Assembly (NCBI GenBank): GCA_949987705.1 | Contig: OX465286.1 | Coordinates: 5,805,445 to 5,869,444, forward strand | Length of the DNA: 64,000 nt | Reading direction: 5' to 3' | From: Thereva unica | Lineage: Eukaryota > Arthropoda > Insecta > Diptera > Therevidae | Shown: one piece after another, positions 43,519-55,004 of the stretch | How positions within the stretch are numbered: the first letter of the stretch is position 1 | How the letters are laid out: every line of letters begins with the position of its first letter | Notes under the pieces: generated by a model | What the model was told of the DNA's origin: nothing | Databases searched by the model: none | The model's input: only the letters and a program-made list of their open reading frames with translations | Translations under genes and position numbers: made by a program

Positions 43519-44818
43519 AGTGATAGATATACTATTCCTGACTATCGGATCGGAGCTTTTCGGTCCGATTCGTTACTTGATCTCGCAAACCGGCTAATCG
43601 GATTGGGAATGAGAATTGAGATTTTGTTCTTACATATCTTTAAAAAACGAAAATTTTATATCCCCCATCCATCTATTCTACCAGAGCCTGACACACGGCC
43701 GTACTTCACTTTGTCTATGTACGTACATAGATATCGCACACCTCTCGTATTGGACTTAGATTCTTCCGTTCCCTTATTCCTAATATCTCTATCCAGTCTC
43801 TCTCCTGGCCGGCATACACACAATTTCTAAAGGAAAAAGAACAAGACTAATTCAGGAAGAGAATGAAACCCAAAAGGGAAGCACAACAGCAAAACATCAT
43901 GGAACGGGGGTGGTGGCGACAACAACAAAAAAAAAACATAACGCTCGGATTAATCTGATTAACGATTAACACGGCTAGAAAATCGTTGTTTTGTGGGGGG
44001 GGGGGAGGTTGGAAGGAATACTCTCATGTATCACAGGCTAATTTCACAATTGCTTGGATATGTTTTCGATGGTAATTGGTAAGAATTTTTCGCCTACACA
44101 CCCCCCATACGCTCTATCTGGATATATCACACTGTGTGTGTTTTCCCACTCTATAACCACCCACCCCTATTCCTGTTCGGCTGTGCATCACAAGTATAGA
44201 GATAGTCTTTAGCGCGGCAGCGGTATTGAATTAAAAGGTAAATCATGAAAGTCTATTAGAATAAAACAAAAAAGGATAATCAGTTGAGGATTAGCTTTTA
44301 AGCTGATATATTTTGGATTAATGAAAACCTGGATTCAATTAAGTCAAGTCCTTCTCGCTTGCTGCTCTCTATCTGATGTGAATCGGGTGTGTTTGTAAAA
44401 TGTGTTTTTGTTTTGTTATGACAATGGTGTAAGCCCGGACAAATAAATCCCTTAATTTCAGATATTAATTTTAGATAATTTTTGATCAAGACCCTAGTAA
44501 ATCACCAAATTAATAGGAGTATCATGGTATTGTCCATAGCATGTTGCTAAAATAATAATGATAAAATCATTCTGAATAACAGCCCTGGGGAGAGACACAA
44601 TTCGGCTTACACTGAGAGGAGCTAAAAGGGCGCCTGCTTGTTGATATCGTAATCGCTTTTAATAATTTGCACTCTTGTTTAATCTAAATTGCTACACAGT
44701 TGCAGTAACCTAACACCCTTTCAAGCACAGTCTTTCAATCAATGGACGAAGTTTTCTTTGTAATGTGTGCATATTGACTTTAATAAATCCATCAAATCTA
44801 TTTAAAGGAGGAGCTTAG

Positions 44819-45062
44819 GGGTGTAGGAGAGAGTTAGAGGAGGAGTACGAGAGTTGGAAAGTAGGAGTAGGAGAGTAGGCGTAGGAGAGTAGAAAAGTAG
44901 GAGTAGGAGAACAAGTGTAGAAGAGTAGGAGTAGCGCGAGAGGCGTGGGAGAGTAGGGGTAGGTGAGAAGGAGTTGGAGAGTTGTAGTAGAAGGAGGAGG
45001 AGGGTAGAAGTAGAAGGAGGAAAGTAGTAGGAGGAGAGGGATAATGAAGATTATGAGAAGGT
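44819..45062 (+). repeat. GTAGGAGAGTAG purine minisatellite
   Basis: A degenerate 6/12-bp array of GTAGGAGAGTAG-like units is almost purely purine on the plus strand apart from the T. It is followed directly by TCTATCTATCTAGTCTACTT and GGTCTATCTGATCTGTCTGG, which resembles the 10-bp minisatellites at 47.9 and 50.2 kb. Confidence 0.85.
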
Positions 45063-45483
45063 CTGCCTGATCTATCTATCTAGTCTACTTGGTCTATCTG
45101 ATCTGTCTGGGATACACGCTTACAGTTAGAGTCCTCCTCGGTTTTCCGTTAGATATATCTAAGAGAGGGCTTTAACACTGAGACATGTTTAAGTGCTGGA
45201 ATCTGAAAATTATACACCTTGGATATCCTCCTGACTACTGTCCTTAAAGCAGGGAAGTATGCGTAATACTGATAAACCCTATGACAATTTAAGAGCAGCC
45301 GTTGCCAAAAAACGGATCTTTTTTGCCCTAACAAACCCAAATGATAAAGAATCCCGAGAGAGGGATGAAAAGTCAAACTATTTTGGAACTACACTATCAT
45401 CCACAGAGATTAATCAATCTGATAACTTATGCTTACCAACAGTACATCAGTGCTTTGAGTGCAATGAAGAGATGTGAACCATA

Positions 45484-45691
45484 CACTCCAGCGAATTGTT
45501 TCTCGATGCCCCGATGTCAGAGTCGCGATAGTAATGGTTGGGAGTAGATGGAATAAAAAATACCGCGGATAGGTTTTGGCAGTTCCATCCATCCCGACTA
45601 GAGCTGCTGTTCGACATCGCACTCTACGCGAAGAAATCGATTGTCGACAGTATAAGGAGCTGTTCCTAAGCCTCTAGTCTTTCACATAAAA
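45484..45691 (+). mobile_element. SINE, 5'-truncated copy
   Basis: It matches the body and tail of the SINE (TTTCTCGATGCCCCGATGTC, AGAGTCGCGATAGTAATGGT, AGAGCTGCTGTTCGACAT, CCTCTAGTCTTTCACATAAA) but lacks the tRNA-like head, as expected from incomplete reverse transcription. Confidence 0.85.
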
Positions 45692-45871
45692 AAAAACATA
45701 AATTCGGCTCACCAGACACCTTACAATTAACATATATCAATAGTGATTTTAATTACCCATTAACCAGGTAATAAAAGCCATTAAGTAGGTAATTAAAATA
45801 CCTTTTAATGACCTTAATGTGAAATTGATCAAAACACGTTTTTTTCCCACGCCCAAGGATCGCAATACCTA

Positions 45872-45992
45872 CTAGGAGGGTGGTCGACCTGCAGAATTGA
45901 CCAGAAACAAACGGACCAGAAATAAACGGCACCGGCGGCAGCGTATCCGTTGCGGGGACTTCCCGCTCGGACCGCCAGCTAACTGATCAAAG
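45872..45992 (+). mobile_element. RTE-like 3' tail fragment
   Basis: GGTGGTCGACCTGCAGAATT and GACCAGAAAC are followed by GGCACCGGCGGCAGCGTATC, CGTTGCGGGGACTTCCCGCT, CGGACCGCCAGCTAACTGAT and CAAAGAAG. The second half equals the end of the 1.4-2.0 kb LINE relic; both halves together recur at 57735-57885. Confidence 0.75.
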
Positions 45993-45999
45993 AAGAAGT

Positions 46000-46430
46000 C
46001 TATTACTAAGTGTCTCCACGATTAGTCCGCCGACTACCAGTCAGTCTTCGAATATAGTGTACGATGAGATGTGCTCTTTCCACTATGGGTGTCGCTCTGG
46101 TGCTTTAACACACTGCCTCATTAAAAATTTATGCATTGTGCCCATGATCTTATCCTTGACTTAACCATCACAAATGACATGAATTTTGCCCAATTTAAAG
46201 GTGGGTCAGAAGATATGAAATCGTCGTTCTTTTATTGTTATATTGCGGCAGTGTGGTAGGTCGTTCTGGTATGGTCAAAAACTTCTCTGTATAAGAAAAA
46301 AAAAATAATGAAAGCTCACCACATTTTTTTTTATATAGAATAAAGGATATCCCATCAGGGCCATAAAATCTGAAAGGGATTCAACCATAACTAGTTAAAG
46401 CAACAATTGCAGAATTCGGCAACAACACAA
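46000..46430. other. Noncoding stretch
   Basis: Nothing is recognised. If the exon at 46440-46552 is real, this is minus-strand intron downstream of it. Confidence 0.45.
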
Positions 46431-46439
46431 ACTTTTTAC

Positions 46440-46552
46440 CCACTTTCATCATGGCATTTTCTATTGCTCCCCTCTCTCTAGAGATGTCCAGGGATTGTTG
46501 GATAAGGTTTCTGGCGGATGGAATGTGTCCGGGATGCGGGGTGGAGGATGAG
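46440..46552 (-). CDS. Candidate internal coding exon, product unknown
   Basis: On the minus strand a long pyrimidine tract (CTCCTGCTTTCCCTCTCTCT) leads to an ACATTTAG acceptor at 46560-46553. A 113-nt open segment follows and ends at a strong donor, GTGG|GTAAAA (GT at 46439-46438). It enters in phase 2 and leaves in phase 1, encoding PHPGHIPSARNLIQQSLDIS followed by RERGAIENAMMKV. The peptide is polar, predicted helical and not low-complexity, unlike the random frames nearby. The local GC is higher than the surroundings. I do not recognise the protein. No ATG starts it, so an internal exon is more likely than a small gene. The same strand as the 13 kb candidate makes a shared or neighbouring host gene possible. 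Confidence 0.5.
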
Positions 46553-46559
46553 CTAAATG

Positions 46560-47820
46560 TCAAGGCGAGAGAGAGGGAAAGCAGGAGAAAGTGTGTCAGA
46601 ATTTATATCCCTTAACCTTGAACAAGTTTTTTGTCAGTCTCCACTTCGCATACACATACACCAACAGCAACAACAATCAAGGGCAGCGAGAGCTAGGTGA
46701 GAGGGTTGTTGAAGTTAAAGTGCGGGGGTGGCTAGAGAGAACTGCTGCTATCTACTCAAGTAAAGAATGGTAGACGAAGAAAAAGGAGCCGAAAGAAATC
46801 TTCTTTCTTTTTCAATCAGGTTAAGATTTTTTTTGGGTCTTCAGCGCAAAAAAGGATGAATACAAAAAGACAACAGAGTTGGCAGCTTTCGTTGGGAGTT
46901 AAGGGACAAAAAAAAATTATTATTATTATTTTTTTTTTGTTTTTGAAAAATTAAAGTACTGTTAACTTCTAGTTAAGCTACGGGTGATTAAGGGTTTTCG
47001 TCACCCACAATATTATCGTTATAATCTTGAGGAGAAACTTTCCGCATAATTTGCAAGGCTTTCACCCGTTTATTTTATGCAAAAATTAACTTTGAGGGTG
47101 AGAGGGAGAGTAAATTATACACAAAATTCCGTTCCTTAAATCTGCATATCCACACTGTTTTTTCTTGAAAGAGAGAGATAGATAGAAGAATAATAATATA
47201 ACCTTTGAAACAGGGACGAAAGAGGGAAAAACAAAGTTAAGGACGAAAGAATAAGGATCAGCTCTTTTCTAAATATTTCGGTCACGGTCTATAAAAATTA
47301 TAATTTTTCTGTCATTAAAGGTGGATTGAGAAAAAAAAACAAAATTGGAACCGCGATTGTTTTTTTTTTTGGATTTAATTTATTTTAATCACGAATTCTT
47401 GATTTATTTTTAATGCTATTTTAATTAATACTTGATTATATTATTTATTGGAGAGTATGAATGTAAGTGGCTACGACGGCGTGCGCCATTAACAGAATAT
47501 AACATGTAGTATATGAAAATATATGCACGCGCTTCGCGTAGCTATTCCCCGGATTGATGGAAGTGTGCGATCGTAGTAACCTCCTAGTGCCTGGTGGTAG
47601 TAGTCACTGGTAACTATTCTATGACAGATGTGATAAGCTATATATCATCGGGCTTAGTCTCCTTCAAATAAGGTTGGCTTAAGATTAATAACCTATGAAT
47701 GTCTGTTGTTTGCTGTTCGCTCTGAACGCCAAAGAAGGCCGAAGGAGAATGAGAAGGAGGAGAATACGAAGACGGAGGAGGGGTAGGAAAATAGAGGGAG
47801 GAGAAGGAGAAGAAAGAGGA
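46560..47820. other. Noncoding stretch
   Basis: No gene is supported. A-rich and T-rich tracts and ATT runs (46918-46940) are present, with a GGA-rich purine run near 47740-47820 just before the next minisatellite. Confidence 0.5.
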
Positions 47821-47822
47821 AA

Positions 47823-48205
47823 TCTGGCCTATCTGGTCTGTTTGGTCTAAACTGGTTTGTTTGGTCTAACTGGTTTAACTGGTCTAACTGGGTTAACTGG
47901 TCTAACTGGTCGAATTGGTCCAAGTGGTCCAACTGGTTCATGGCCTCCCTTATGCCTAGGGTTGTTATTGAAAGCACTAGTTTTTATATTACATATAACA
48001 ATAACTGACTGGTCTAATTGCTCCGTCTGGTCTAACTGGTCTGTCTGTTCTGACTGGTGTAATTGGTCCGCTTAGCCCAACTGTGATAACTGGTCTAACT
48101 GGTCTAATTGGTCCAACTGGTCTAACTGGTCTCTCTGGTCTAACTAGGCGAACTGGCCTAATTGGCCTGTCTGCTCTATCCGGCCTATCTGGTCTATCTT
48201 TGTTT
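47823..48205 (+). repeat. 10-bp minisatellite (TCTAACTGGT)
   Basis: Some 30 units of a 10-bp motif (TCTAACTGGT, with TCTGTCTGGT and TCTATCTGGT variants) lie in two blocks, about 47823-47940 and 48005-48205. They are split by about 65 bp of unrelated sequence. Frames across it give Gly-Leu-Thr or Leu-Asp-Gln repeat peptides that are not genes. Confidence 0.9.
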
Positions 48206-48209
48206 ATGT

Positions 48210-49680
48210 GATAATAACAAGCTTAAGAACCACTTTTTGTACTACTAGCGCGTCGTGTCGTTCGAATCATAGGGTGCAATGTCTAGAAGTAAGCTTGATT
48301 TGAAGTTAGAGAAGAAACGATAGGTTACGGGCAGGGCGTGCCTGAGTATATGGCCGCCTTCGTACCAGTGCATGTGGTCGCCTCCAAGGTAGAATCATAT
48401 AAAATGTATTTTTAATTTGGAAAATAAAATGTATTCATTACGTTACCATGGCATGTATATTTTATAATGTGAGACATTTTCTCACTGGGGGATTGGTAAT
48501 GGTAGTCGGGTAGGGGTGCCTTTACTTCTATGTTTACTAATGTCTACAATCATTAAAAGAGTCTTTAAAGACTTTTTAGATACTCAAACAGCATTTTTTT
48601 TTTGTTTCAATAATTAAGCTCGATAAAAAATCTGTTCGGATTGATACCAAATCCAATCATCATGCGGTATAGTCACAAAAAAACCACATCCCCTTTGTCT
48701 TTTATTTATTTTACCACAAAATAAACTTCCCGTGTAGCGAACTACACAACAGAAAAAAACACCGCAAAACCATTTCAAATGTGATCCATTCAATTCTCAA
48801 TAGCCACACAATACAAATACCACATATTCATATGACCGAAAATCTGACAAAGGAAAAGTCATTCTGCATATCGTGTATTCTCTGTGTGTGTGGGCGAGTG
48901 TATTTTGTTTTAATGTTTTTAGCTTTTTGTTCCGATTCAAACCACACAAATGGTGTTGTTCATTTCACAAGAATTTTAGTCCATCAACCATTGTTTTATT
49001 TACTACATGCATTATCCTACAAACAAAATCTCTCTATGATTAGCCATACAAGCCACAAGCAAACAAAAATTCTATTTATGCTTTATTATGTCCGGCAAGC
49101 CCGCTCCGGGGCTTCAGATATGTCCCTTTTAATTTCCTGATGGCTTTGGGATTGTACCATGGTTTTGGGTGTCCTGTTTTTTGTTGCCACTCCACAAAGG
49201 CTCTTGTTCTCCTCTCAATACCTCCTCATATTTATATTTACTCTAATTGCAATTTCCAGCGAATTTTATTTGATTTTCATTGGAATCCAATCATTGAAAA
49301 TGAAATACCGCATTTTTCTCTACAAGTTTTTAAACAAAGCAGCAAACCAAAGTTCTCGGTAGTTGTTAATACCAGTTTTTACCGTAAATGATATTTTCTC
49401 CGATTGAGCCCTGTAAACCAATTAGTACATATGTTGATTCGATACGCTCGCCATATAATTAGGGTCTGATTACAGTACGAACATTCATCGGCAGACAGGG
49501 AAAGAAAGATTGACACTGAGTATCTCAGATATCAAATAGAGCAGTCTCTGAGAGATAATGTTGTGACAGGTGCGAGAGCTCCTTGACATGATGAAATTAT
49601 CATATTACATTGCATATAACTCAAGGATACACGCACAGGATCATCGGATCGTTCAATCCCAAAGACATGCTTCACCATTT
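48210..49680. other. Noncoding stretch
   Basis: No gene is supported. The open frame at 48781-49140 shows no recognisable domain. Confidence 0.5.
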
Positions 49681-49683
49681 ATA

Positions 49684-50111
49684 CTCGGGCCTCGGTAGCC
49701 TAGGAAGTAAGGCGTCTAGCTACCATCCCAGAGGTCCCGGGTTCGATTCCCGGCAGCCTTACGGTCCTTCGCTCTTTCCACTTTCCCACCTACAAAATTT
49801 CCTTCTTTCTTCTTCCCGCTTTACATTCCTGATTCCTCCTGTTAAAGCCTTCCTTAGCCCTTCCCCACTCCACCAAAGCGCATCGGTTGGTTGATGACAT
49901 TCAACTCGTTTCAGGAGGCATAACAGCGAGCTGTTTCTCGATGCCCCATGTCAGAGTCGCGATAGTAATGATTGGGAGTAGGTGGACTAAAGAATATCGC
50001 GGCTAGGTTGTGGCAGTTCTTTTCTTCCCGACCAGAGAATTCGTCATTGCACTCTATACGAGGAAAATAGATTGCCGACAGTATAAAGGGCCTCTAGTCT
50101 TTCACATAAAA
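49684..50111 (+). mobile_element. tRNA-derived SINE, full copy
   Basis: The tRNA-like head reads CTCGGTAGCCTAGGAAGTAA, GGCGTC and GGTCCCGGGTTCGATTCCCG, with a perfect B box GGTTCGATTCC near 49739. The pyrimidine-rich and body segments are collinear with 35045-35500. The end is GCCTCTAGTCTTTCACATAA followed by A residues. The copies differ enough to be separate insertions. Confidence 0.9.
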
Positions 50112-50190
50112 AGATACTGGCGCTTTCAATTGCAATTGTACGAGCGCAGTGGCGTCATCTGTTGTGGGTTCGAGTGTGAGCTTTATTCGG

Positions 50191-50375
50191 GACAAGAACC
50201 TCGACAGACCAGACAGATCAGACAGACCAGACATACCACACAGACCAGACATACCACACAGACTAGACAGACCGGACGGATCAACCATACATAAAAACCT
50301 ACCTCTGCAGCTGCTTTATGTAATCTGTCTGGTCTATGTGGTCTGTCTGTTCTATCTGGTCTGTCGAAGTTCAAC
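50191..50375. repeat. Inverted 10-bp minisatellite arrays (foldback)
   Basis: The left array of CAGACCAGACAGATCAGA-type units (50197-50275) and the right array of TCTGTCTGGTCTATGTGG-type units (50325-50370) are reverse complements. They begin and end with CGACAGACCAGA/TCTGGTCTGTCG around a 50-bp spacer. It could form a long imperfect hairpin. The unit is the same as in the 47.8-48.2 kb minisatellite. Confidence 0.85.
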
Positions 50376-50389
50376 TAGTTTCACATAGG

Positions 50390-51195
50390 TGGCGTTGTAG
50401 TAGTATAACTTCTTAAATCTCACAGCGGAAAGACTAAGTATGTAGCCGGATGAGTGGAATTGAACCACACACTTCTCGCTTCTGAGAAGCTAAAGCCCTC
50501 TTAACGTCTTGCCAATTTGATTAATAATAGTAGCTGATAGCTCGATATGCCACCATATACCCCAAGATGCATGCTTCGGAAGCATAAATTATTTTTTGGG
50601 TAAAGAATTTCGCGTCACGCAAGAGCTGTTTTTAGTTCTGCACACCTTCCTTGACTAACAAAAAATAAATTTGTTTCAGAATCATACATCCTCGTATATT
50701 TTGGCCCATAATCCACCAGGGATGAATGCTTCGGAAGCATTATCTTTCGGGTTATCTGGGTTATACGACGGCGGAGTACCTATGGGGTATCGGAAAAGCA
50801 AAGGATTTGGGTCTGGTGGTAAATTCTAATCGGGTTTTTTCTGTGCAGCATCTGAGAGAGAATTAGAAAGAAGCACTGAAGGACGACTATCGAATACTGC
50901 CCTTCCACTCCTCCTCCCAAGAAAAACTACCATACCACCTATGAAGGATTGGAATAGCAGAGGATTCGGTACTTTGTAGCAAAATTGTGAGACGATAGAG
51001 CTGATGATATGGTTAATGCAGTCACCTACTCGTTAGATGAAGTTGTCTGGTTTTCCACCAATCCACAAAAGATCTGCGTATAGTAGACTCCATTCTTATG
51101 CTTAAGCTTTTTATCGCATCAAATCTGCGCAGCGCAGATCACAGAAAGAGGCTTCAATTGTTTCTGGGCTCCCTTAGCGAAACCCGAGGGGTTTT
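50390..51195. other. Noncoding stretch with a repeated small palindrome
   Basis: No gene is supported. ATGCTTCGGAAGCAT occurs in both halves (near 50571 and 50728) within weakly similar surroundings. Confidence 0.5.
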
Positions 51196-51197
51196 GC

Positions 51198-51265
51198 TGT
51201 ATAGTGCGATCAATATTTACTAAGGCAACTATCCGACTATCGGATCCAACTTATGAAAAATATCG
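51198..51265 (+). mobile_element. Truncated end of the 43-kb inverted-repeat element
   Basis: TATAGTGCGATCAATATTTA with CTAAGGCAAC leads into CCGACTATCGGATCCAACTT. Terminus and minisatellite unit are in the same order as at 43069-43518, but the rest is missing. Confidence 0.7.
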
Positions 51266-51269
51266 TTCT

Positions 51270-54250
51270 TTCAGCAATGCCCTCCACTGGTTGGTGGGTC
51301 TTCTTTGCAGCAAGAGAAAGTATCCGATCACAATATACTTCTTTCTACCCGGCATCTTGCTATGGTCTGTCTATATCGACAACACCGACCGCATCGGAAC
51401 GACAAACCCGGTAAATATATCCAGAGCATTGGGGTCTAGGTGCATCATCTCCTTAAATAACCACCGACATTTGCCTGCCTCTTAGTCAATTTCGCTCAGG
51501 AGAAAGTAATTCAAGATTCGGATATGGCAACAACAGGTGCAATGCTCCTCCGCAGATCCGATCAAAATATTCTCGATATCTCAGAAAACATAAGACGTCG
51601 TCCCGTGTGTATAAAGAACTTGAAGAATTGTACTCAGAACGCGCTTTCACTTAAGTTTCTTCATGCCTGAGCGTACTTCTTATGGACGTGTCGCTGCTCC
51701 TCTAGATTTTCTATGTTCGGATAACTTTATAAGGTATCGATTTCGCTATAGTAAAAATATCCATAGTAATTACGAGATATGTCCAACATAAGGAATCAAG
51801 CGAGAAAACGGCAAACATTCATTGTGTGTGTGTGTGTGTGTGGGTAAATGGGAGCAGTTCTGCAGAAAACAGAATGTGATGATAACAACTTTGAGTTGTT
51901 CCTAGTTGTGACGTCTTTCCCGATATACCGGTCTTAACTTCTTCCGACACAAGATAGTGAGTGCCGACAGAGTTTTTTCAGAGTTCAGTTTCTTCGAAAT
52001 AAAAATGAAAAATATTCTCGCACACACACACACACGGCAGAGAGCGCAAGCGGACAAAAATTAATTGCAAAAAACAGAATCAATGACGAAGAGATTTAAT
52101 CATCGATTCCGATTAATGTTATTGAATGATTTCTGCGTAGAGGTGACTATAGTGTTGAAAAGAAAAACAAACTTAAAAAAAAGAACACAACAAACGAGCA
52201 TTCCCTGGATGTTCTAGCAACAGGTATCGACACTTGCACATAGTATCTTATCAGCCAACAAGAGCCGCGACCTACCGCGAATCCAGGTGTAAGTGTAGAA
52301 GAATCTACCTTTGCTGGTTTTTTTATCTCTTCATCCTTTTTGAACACACACACACCTTATTGTTACACAAAATGTGCTACTTTTGATGAATGAGAATTGT
52401 ACAAGTGTCATCTGGTGGCGAATGTGTAATCGAGCAGCGTTCCCATAGCCCCGGTGTCAATCACTCGCATTAACTCTGGGGAAGGATTTTGTATGTGAAT
52501 TTGACGAAAGCTTAGAGTAGACTATGGACAAAGAAACTAAAATCATGTCAAGGATTTCATTTTCACAAACCAGCTGTTGGCATAAAGCATGCAGGAAGGG
52601 TTTGTTTCGTTATAGGATATCCCTTTTAGCCGTTAGAGCCTTTGTATCTTTGTTTCTTGCTTAAGTTACTTAAGTAGGCATCTCTGTCGAGAATTACACA
52701 GTCGGTCGGGATTTAGTAAGATCTGTGAATTGAGAGAGAATTTGATGAGGTGTATCGATTAGGTGCCCTTACTTCCGCAGGGGATCTAAGGAGAGCTCCC
52801 AATGAAGGTGTGATCTCAACGTACTGCATTCCTCTGCAGCGCTCAGACTGCCCTCCCTGAAGAAAAGTCCCGAAAACTTTCCTTCACTGGGACCACATTC
52901 GATATCTTGAAGCATGGCTCTAAAAAATATCTAACTGGCCTTACAGGGCGTTCTTTTGGGAGCTGTGGGAGCACCAGAAATGTTTGAAGCGTTGAGAAGT
53001 GCTCCATCTTCAAAAGTTTTTTTTAAAGTGATTTTATATTGATACCACGAGCTGGGCGAGACAGGACGGTCGCCCGTGGCAGAGCTCCGTATCACCATAA
53101 AGAAGGCTAATTCAAACCGAAGTTCGCCTGGTATCCGTAGTCCATCGTTAGTAGTACATTCACGCAGTACCATTCATAACTTCAGCACGATTGTTTACAC
53201 ATTAGGATTGCGGTTTTTATCGAGTTTAGATCCCCCGTATTCAGTCTGCCCCATGGATCTCGAGTAGGATTTGCCCTAAGGCCATGTACAATCGGTCTTG
53301 GAGTCAGTGCTCTCTGCTTGTGCCGTGTTCGAGACATATTGATGAGTACATAGACTTGGCTAGCTACAACGCCCTCAAAAATTGTCATCAAAATTTTATT
53401 TTTTGCTCGAAATTGTTTTTCGCGTTCATTTTGTCGCCCCTTACCACCTGGCGCCTAGAGCGACCGCTCCACTCGCTCTACCCTAGGGCCGGCGCTGCAT
53501 TGCACCATGAATTATGTAGAATATAACACACGATTCCCGTGCTCGTAATTAAATTTCTATTACAATAAAGCCAAAATTGTCCAGAAGGGGGGGGGGGGGG
53601 TTACATCTGAAATTTATACACCATGAATACTGCAAATTAACGAACCTGCAAATACCAATGAAAATACTCAGAACATATTTTCAATTAAATAATTCTCACA
53701 TCAACTCTCTCTCTCTTATATCTTATGCAATTGGAATATTAATTGAAACTCATTTCGGGGTAACCATCACTCTGACAACCCCCAGTAAGATCAAGCATGA
53801 CCAAATCATGGTAAATATCTGTTTACGCAAAACGTAGACTGGAGAGAAATAATTCGTTTATGCCACCCCCAATTTTGCTGGGGTTAGCTGCCAGCCTAAT
53901 ATGTTAATATTTTGTAGTTGATATGTTTTAAATGCAATCATGAGAACATAGCCGGTGATATGAATACCAACTAAGATATGTCTAGGCAATTTAACAATTC
54001 ATACGCATGCTAGTTAGCAGGTCATGATTTAATTTGACAGGAAACTCAATTTGTGCAAATGCTGAAATTAGCTGCCACATTTGTAAAACAACTGAATCTA
54101 TTTCCAAGTAACATTATTAATTTCTAGCTGGAGGCTGGAATAAAAGCTTCTCGGTTATTGGTAAGCTCATTTAAGACGAATTTCAGTGTGCATTCGAAAT
54201 CTCTTTTTTTGGTTTAGCAAAGCATAACCATTTATAACAGAAAGAAAAAC
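51270..54250. other. Noncoding stretch, possible old repeats
   Basis: No gene is firmly supported. A GT run (51823-51843) and a CA run (52020-52036) lie about 180 bp apart. The minus-strand frame 52931-53173 (ending NISGAPTAPKRTPCKA) looks protein-like but I cannot assign it. A G run lies near 53586. Confidence 0.45.
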
Positions 54251-54257
54251 TAGGCAA

Positions 54258-55003
54258 AAACTGCTGTGCTTATTGGTGTTAATGTGGTGTCAATTGGTGT
54301 TAATTTGGTGTTATTCGGTGTAGATTGGTGTTGATTTGGCGTCAATTCGTGTAGATTTGGTGTTATATGGTGTCATTCAGTGTTATCTGGTGTTAGTTGG
54401 TGCCATTTGGTGTTGGTTTGGTATTATTTAGTGTCGCTTGATGTTGATTTGGTGTTATGTGGTGTCAATTGGTGTTGATTTGTTGTTATTTGGTGTCAAT
54501 TCTTGTAAATTTGATGTTCTATAGTGTCATTCAGTGTTATGTGGTTTTTAATTGGTGCCACTTGGTGTTGGTTTGGTGTTATTTGGTGTCAATTTATGTT
54601 GATTTGGTGTTATATGGTGTCATTAGTTGTTGATTTGATGTTATATAGTTTCATTTCGTTTTGATTTGGTATTATATGGTCTTATCTGATGTTTATTTAG
54701 TGTTAATTTGGTGCTATATGGTGTTATTTGGTGTTTATTTGGTGTTATGTGGTGTATTTTGGTGTTATTTGGTGTCAATTCGTGTAGATTTGATGTTATA
54801 TGGTGCTATTCAGTGTTATGTGGTATTAATTGGTGCCATTTGGTGTTGGTTTGGTGTTATATGGTGTCACTTGGTCTTAATTTGGTGTTAATTTGGTGCT
54901 GGTTTGGTGTTATATGGTGTCATTTTGTGTTATATGGTGTTATTTGGTGTTATATGGTGTCATCTAGTGTTAATTAGATGTCATATAGTGTCATTTGGTG
55001 TTG
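54258..55003 (+). repeat. TTGGTGTTAT minisatellite with higher-order repeats
   Basis: About 70 units of a 10-11-bp motif (TTGGTGTTAT, TTGGTGTCAA, TTGGTGTTGA) fill 745 bp. A longer pattern repeats: GTGTAGATTTGGTGTTATAT, CAGTGTTATxTGGT, then TTGGTGCCATTTGGTGTTGG. It appears at about 54340, 54498 and 54778 (spacings near 158 and 280). Composite units were therefore copied as blocks. The Trp/Cys/Leu-rich open frames here are artefacts. Confidence 0.92.
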
Positions 55004-55004
55004 A

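Noticed and set aside
47693..48075. Leu-Asp-Gln and Gly-Leu-Thr repeat open frames
   Set aside because: They are artefacts of the 10-bp minisatellite and a purine run.
49684..49760. A functional tRNA gene
   Set aside because: The tRNA-like part is followed by a body shared with other copies and lacks a clean acceptor stem, so it is a SINE head.
52931..53173. Minus-strand 80-residue frame ending NISGAPTAPKRTPCKA
   Set aside because: It looks protein-like, but I could not link it to any family or find splice signals strong enough to call it.
54661..54977. Trp/Cys/Val-rich repeat proteins
   Set aside because: They arise from the TTGGTGTTAT minisatellite in different frames.
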